Shown here: positions 61,877 through 64,000 of the stretch, piece after piece
Numbering within the stretch: position 1 is the first letter of the stretch
Layout of the letters: each line of letters opens with the position of its first letter
From: Sphingomonadales bacterium Ga0077531
GTDB taxonomy: Bacteria; Pseudomonadota; Alphaproteobacteria; Sphingomonadales; Sphingomonadaceae
NCBI GenBank assembly: GCA_001464915.1
Contig: LNED01000028.1
Location: forward strand, 1 to 64,000
Length of the DNA: 64,000 nt
Direction of reading: 5' to 3'
Program-made: the position numbers and the translations under genes
The notes under the pieces: generated by a model
Told to the model about the DNA's origin: nothing
What the model saw: the letters and a program-made list of their open reading frames with translations, nothing else
Databases searched by the model: none

Positions 61877-63262
61877 ATGAGGGGAGTTCTGGCGAATTGG
61901 ATCGCGGGCCTGATGCGCAGGCCGCAACTGATCCGCGTCTTCGCCGTGCTCGGTCTCGCGGCGCTCTACCCGGCATCGGGCGCGATCGGTAATCCGACCT
62001 TCGAAGGCGTGGCAAGCTGCGCCGGATCGACCTGCCACGGCCGCGCCGAAGGCAATGGCGCAGTGGTGCGGCAGGATGAAATCGCGACCTGGCAGGAACC
62101 GTCCTCGCCCAGCGGTGCGCATAGCCGCGCCTATGCCGTGCTCGGCGGACGGCGCGGGCAGCAGATCGCGGCGAGCCTTGGCCTTGGCAATGCGCAGGCG
62201 GCTCCGGCGTGTCTGGGTTGCCATTCGACCTATGCGCCCGCTGGACAACGCGGGGCAAAATTCGCGCTTGGCGATGGGGTCGGCTGCGAAAGCTGCCACG
62301 GCGCATCAGGTGGCAGCTGGTTGGCGGAACACTATGCTCTGCCCGCCACCCATGCCTCGAACATCGCAGCGGGGCTGACCGCGCTCGACAATGCGAAAAC
62401 GCGGGCGAATGTATGCCTCGATTGCCATTACGGATCGTCCAAGCCGGGGCAGTTCCTTACCCATTCGATGATGGCGGCGGGCCACCCGCGCATCTCGTTC
62501 GAGCTCGACCTGTTCAGCGCGCTCCAGCAACACCACAATATCGACGGCGATTACACCGCGCGAAAGGCTGCGCCCAACGCGGTGCGGTTCTGGGCGGTGG
62601 GTCAGGCCGAGGCGGTGCGCCGCGCCACCACGCTGTTCGCGCAGCCAAAGTTCGCGATGGAAGGCGCGTTTCCGCAGCTCACCTTCTACGACTGCCATTC
62701 GTGCCACCGGACGATCACCGATGGCCCGCAGCGCAAGCTGACGTTCGAGACCAATCCCTCCCGCCCCATACCGTTCGGCAACCCACCCTTCAATGATGAG
62801 AACATCATCATGCTCTCTGCCGTCGCAGGGGCCTTGGTGCCGGGTGAGGCGGCGGCGTTTCAGGCCGCCAGCCGCGATTTCCACCGGGCAATGGGGCAAG
62901 GGCCGGGTGAGGCTCGCGCGGCCGCGCAGGCGCTGGCGGGCCGCGCAGGCGCACTTGCCGATGCGCTGTCTGGCCGCGCCTATGCCAATGCCGATGCCTT
63001 TCGGGTGATCGCGATCATCGCGGGCGAGGCGACCACGCCGCGCTTTACCGACTATGCCGGATCGGTGCAGGCGGTGATGGCGATCGACACGCTGCTGAAC
63101 GCGCTGGTCAGCGAAGGGCGCGTGACCACAGGCGCCGCTGCGGGCATCCGCGCCGATATTGCGCGCGCCTACAAAGCGGTGGACGAGCCCAATGCTTACC
63201 GCCCCGCCGATTTCCGCATTGCGCTGAAATCGGCAGCGGGCGCGATTGGCAGGCTGCAATAG
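61877..63262 (+). CDS. Multiheme cytochrome c
   Basis: Exported 461-aa cytochrome, resembling the cytochrome c554 type. An N-terminal hydrophobic segment (VFAVLGLAALYPASGAIG) acts as signal or anchor. Heme sites in order: one CX4CH (CAGSTCHG) and four CXXCH (CLGCHS, CESCHG, CLDCHY, CHSCHR), so four or five covalent hemes. Extra histidines (QQHHN, GHPRISFELD) may be distal ligands. The C-terminal 150 residues are helical without heme motifs. The ATG at 61877 follows a G-rich ribosome-binding site. It is followed 2 nt later by a HbpS-like lipoprotein gene. Confidence 0.88.
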   Translation: MRGVLANWIAGLMRRPQLIRVFAVLGLAALYPASGAIGNPTFEGVASCAGSTCHGRAEGNGAVVRQDEIATWQEPSSPSGAHSRAYAVLGGRRGQQIAASLGLGNAQAAPACLGCHSTYAPAGQRGAKFALGDGVGCESCHGASGGSWLAEHYALPATHASNIAAGLTALDNAKTRANVCLDCHYGSSKPGQFLTHSMMAAGHPRISFELDLFSALQQHHNIDGDYTARKAAPNAVRFWAVGQAEAVRRATTLFAQPKFAMEGAFPQLTFYDCHSCHRTITDGPQRKLTFETNPSRPIPFGNPPFNDENIIMLSAVAGALVPGEAAAFQAASRDFHRAMGQGPGEARAAAQALAGRAGALADALSGRAYANADAFRVIAIIAGEATTPRFTDYAGSVQAVMAIDTLLNALVSEGRVTTGAAAGIRADIARAYKAVDEPNAYRPADFRIALKSAAGAIGRLQ

Positions 63263-63264
63263 CA

Positions 63265-64000
63265 ATGCGCAGGGGGGCGACATTCTGGCTTGCGGTTAGC
63301 GCGCTGGCGCTCGCGTCCTGCGGGGGTAGCGGCCCGCCTAGCAATGGCGGGGCCACCGGCGGCGGGCCAACGCCCACGCCCACACCGCCGCCCGTGGGTC
63401 AGGTGTTCAACGTGCCTGCTGCCGAAAGCCTCAGCACAGGCGAAGTCGGTTCGATCATCGCTCAGGCAGCGGCGGAAGCCCGCGCGCGCAATGTTGCCGC
63501 GACCATTGCGGTGACCGACCGGGTCGGCAATGTCCTTGCCGTGTTTGCCATGCCGGGCGCAGGCGCGACGGCGGTCATCCCCTCGGCCCCGGACGGCACC
63601 ATCCGCGATGCGCAAGGCCTCACCGTTCCCAGCGCCGCTGCCGCCATCGCCAAGGCGATCACCGGCGCGTATCTTTCAAGCGGCGGGAACGCCTTTTCCA
63701 GCCGCACGGCGAGCTTCATCGTGCAGGAACATTTCCCGCCTGCACCGACCACTGTGGGGCTGGAAAGCGGGCCATTGTTCGGGGTCCAGTTCAGCCAACT
63801 GCCGTGCAGCGATCTCGCCGCGCGGGCGAGCGACGGGTTGATCGGGCCCAAGCGCTCGCCGCTCGGCCTGTCGGCGGATGCCGGGGGCTTCCCGCTGTAT
63901 CAGAACGGCGTGGTCGTCGGCGGGGTGGGGGTGATTGCCGACGGGGTCTACGGCTTCGATCCCAACGTGCTCGACCGTGATGCCGATGTGGACGAGGCGA
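63265..64000 (+). CDS. HbpS/GlcG-like lipoprotein (3' truncated by window end)
   Basis: The first 245 codons of a lipoprotein are visible; the frame is open at the window end. The lipobox is LASC (about residue 19), followed by a Gly/Thr/Pro-rich tether. The body matches the HbpS/GlcG (DUF336) fold: EVGSIIAQAAAEARARNVAA, then TIAVTDRVGNVLAVFAMPGA, AAAIAKAITGAYLSSGGNAF and an extended C-terminal part (GVVVGGVGVIADGVYG). HbpS-type proteins bind heme or act as extracellular redox sensors. Neighbouring a multiheme cytochrome, it may handle heme or sense redox state. Confidence 0.8.
   Translation, partial: MRRGATFWLAVSALALASCGGSGPPSNGGATGGGPTPTPTPPPVGQVFNVPAAESLSTGEVGSIIAQAAAEARARNVAATIAVTDRVGNVLAVFAMPGAGATAVIPSAPDGTIRDAQGLTVPSAAAAIAKAITGAYLSSGGNAFSSRTASFIVQEHFPPAPTTVGLESGPLFGVQFSQLPCSDLAARASDGLIGPKRSPLGLSADAGGFPLYQNGVVVGGVGVIADGVYGFDPNVLDRDADVDEA

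Noticed and set aside
1-64000. tRNA or rRNA genes, insertion sequences, prophage or integrase
   Set aside because: No cloverleaf-like sequence, transposase, integrase or flanking direct repeat was recognised by reading; a dedicated scan could still find a short RNA gene.

Overview
The window is high-GC, gene-dense DNA from an alphaproteobacterium, most likely Sphingomonadales and perhaps Erythrobacteraceae. This is inferred from gene content (a SigF/NrsF-controlled bufferin operon, an Entner-Doudoroff cluster beside a sux-type sucrose locus, a compact type II secretion operon), not from a marker gene. I see no rRNA, tRNA, CRISPR array, insertion sequence or prophage. About 49 protein genes are supported; one is cut at each edge.

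Region 1 (1-9798) is a type II secretion operon in the order F-G-H-I-J-L-M-C/N-like-D-K, most junctions overlapping by 4 nt. A SleB-type cell-wall hydrolase and the prepilin peptidase GspO follow on the minus strand. Region 2 (9976-13679) is a bufferin operon: an ECF promoter, the cysteine-containing precursor BufA1, the MNIO enzyme BufB, the partner BufC, a DoxX protein, the sigma factor and its NrsF-type anti-sigma. Then come a parS-like palindrome, an 11-bp CTAG-bearing repeat, a DEAD-box helicase and a small conserved-looking gene.

Region 3 (16087-21678) holds a TpsB outer-membrane transporter divergent from a secreted FecR-domain protein with a long low-complexity tail, followed by a CHASE2-(degenerate GGDEF)-EAL protein. 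Region 4 (21682-26720) is a tightly coupled five-gene minus-strand operon: a GNAT-like protein, a ThiF/E1-like adenylating enzyme, a multi-pass membrane protein, a second GNAT-like protein and a nitroreductase-fold protein. I cannot assign it to a known pathway.

Region 5 (26820-44044) is sugar metabolism. Sucrose enters through a TonB-dependent receptor and an MFS carrier, is split by a GH68 enzyme without a signal peptide, and the products are phosphorylated by fructokinase and glucokinase. Zwf, Edd and Eda then take hexose phosphate into the Entner-Doudoroff route. Two LacI-family regulators with visible palindromic operators, a FucP/GluP-type carrier and a divergent PEP carboxylase-like protein coupled to glucokinase complete the block. 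An identical 15-mer lies about 62 nt upstream of both zwf and glk. Next are an S46 dipeptidyl peptidase and a lipoprotein gene behind a Fur-like box.

Region 6 (47388-64000) is the most striking. After a structured leader come TpsB, a 2085-residue Gly-rich TpsA, an exported TPR-like/CHAT (caspase-like) protein with an intact His-Cys dyad, a CHASE2-class III adenylate cyclase with all canonical catalytic residues, a small exported FecR-like protein, a multiheme cytochrome c and a HbpS/GlcG-like lipoprotein cut by the window end. Regions 3 and 6 reuse the same parts (TpsB, FecR-like protein, CHASE2 receptor) but end in opposite second-messenger chemistries: c-di-GMP breakdown in one, cAMP synthesis in the other.
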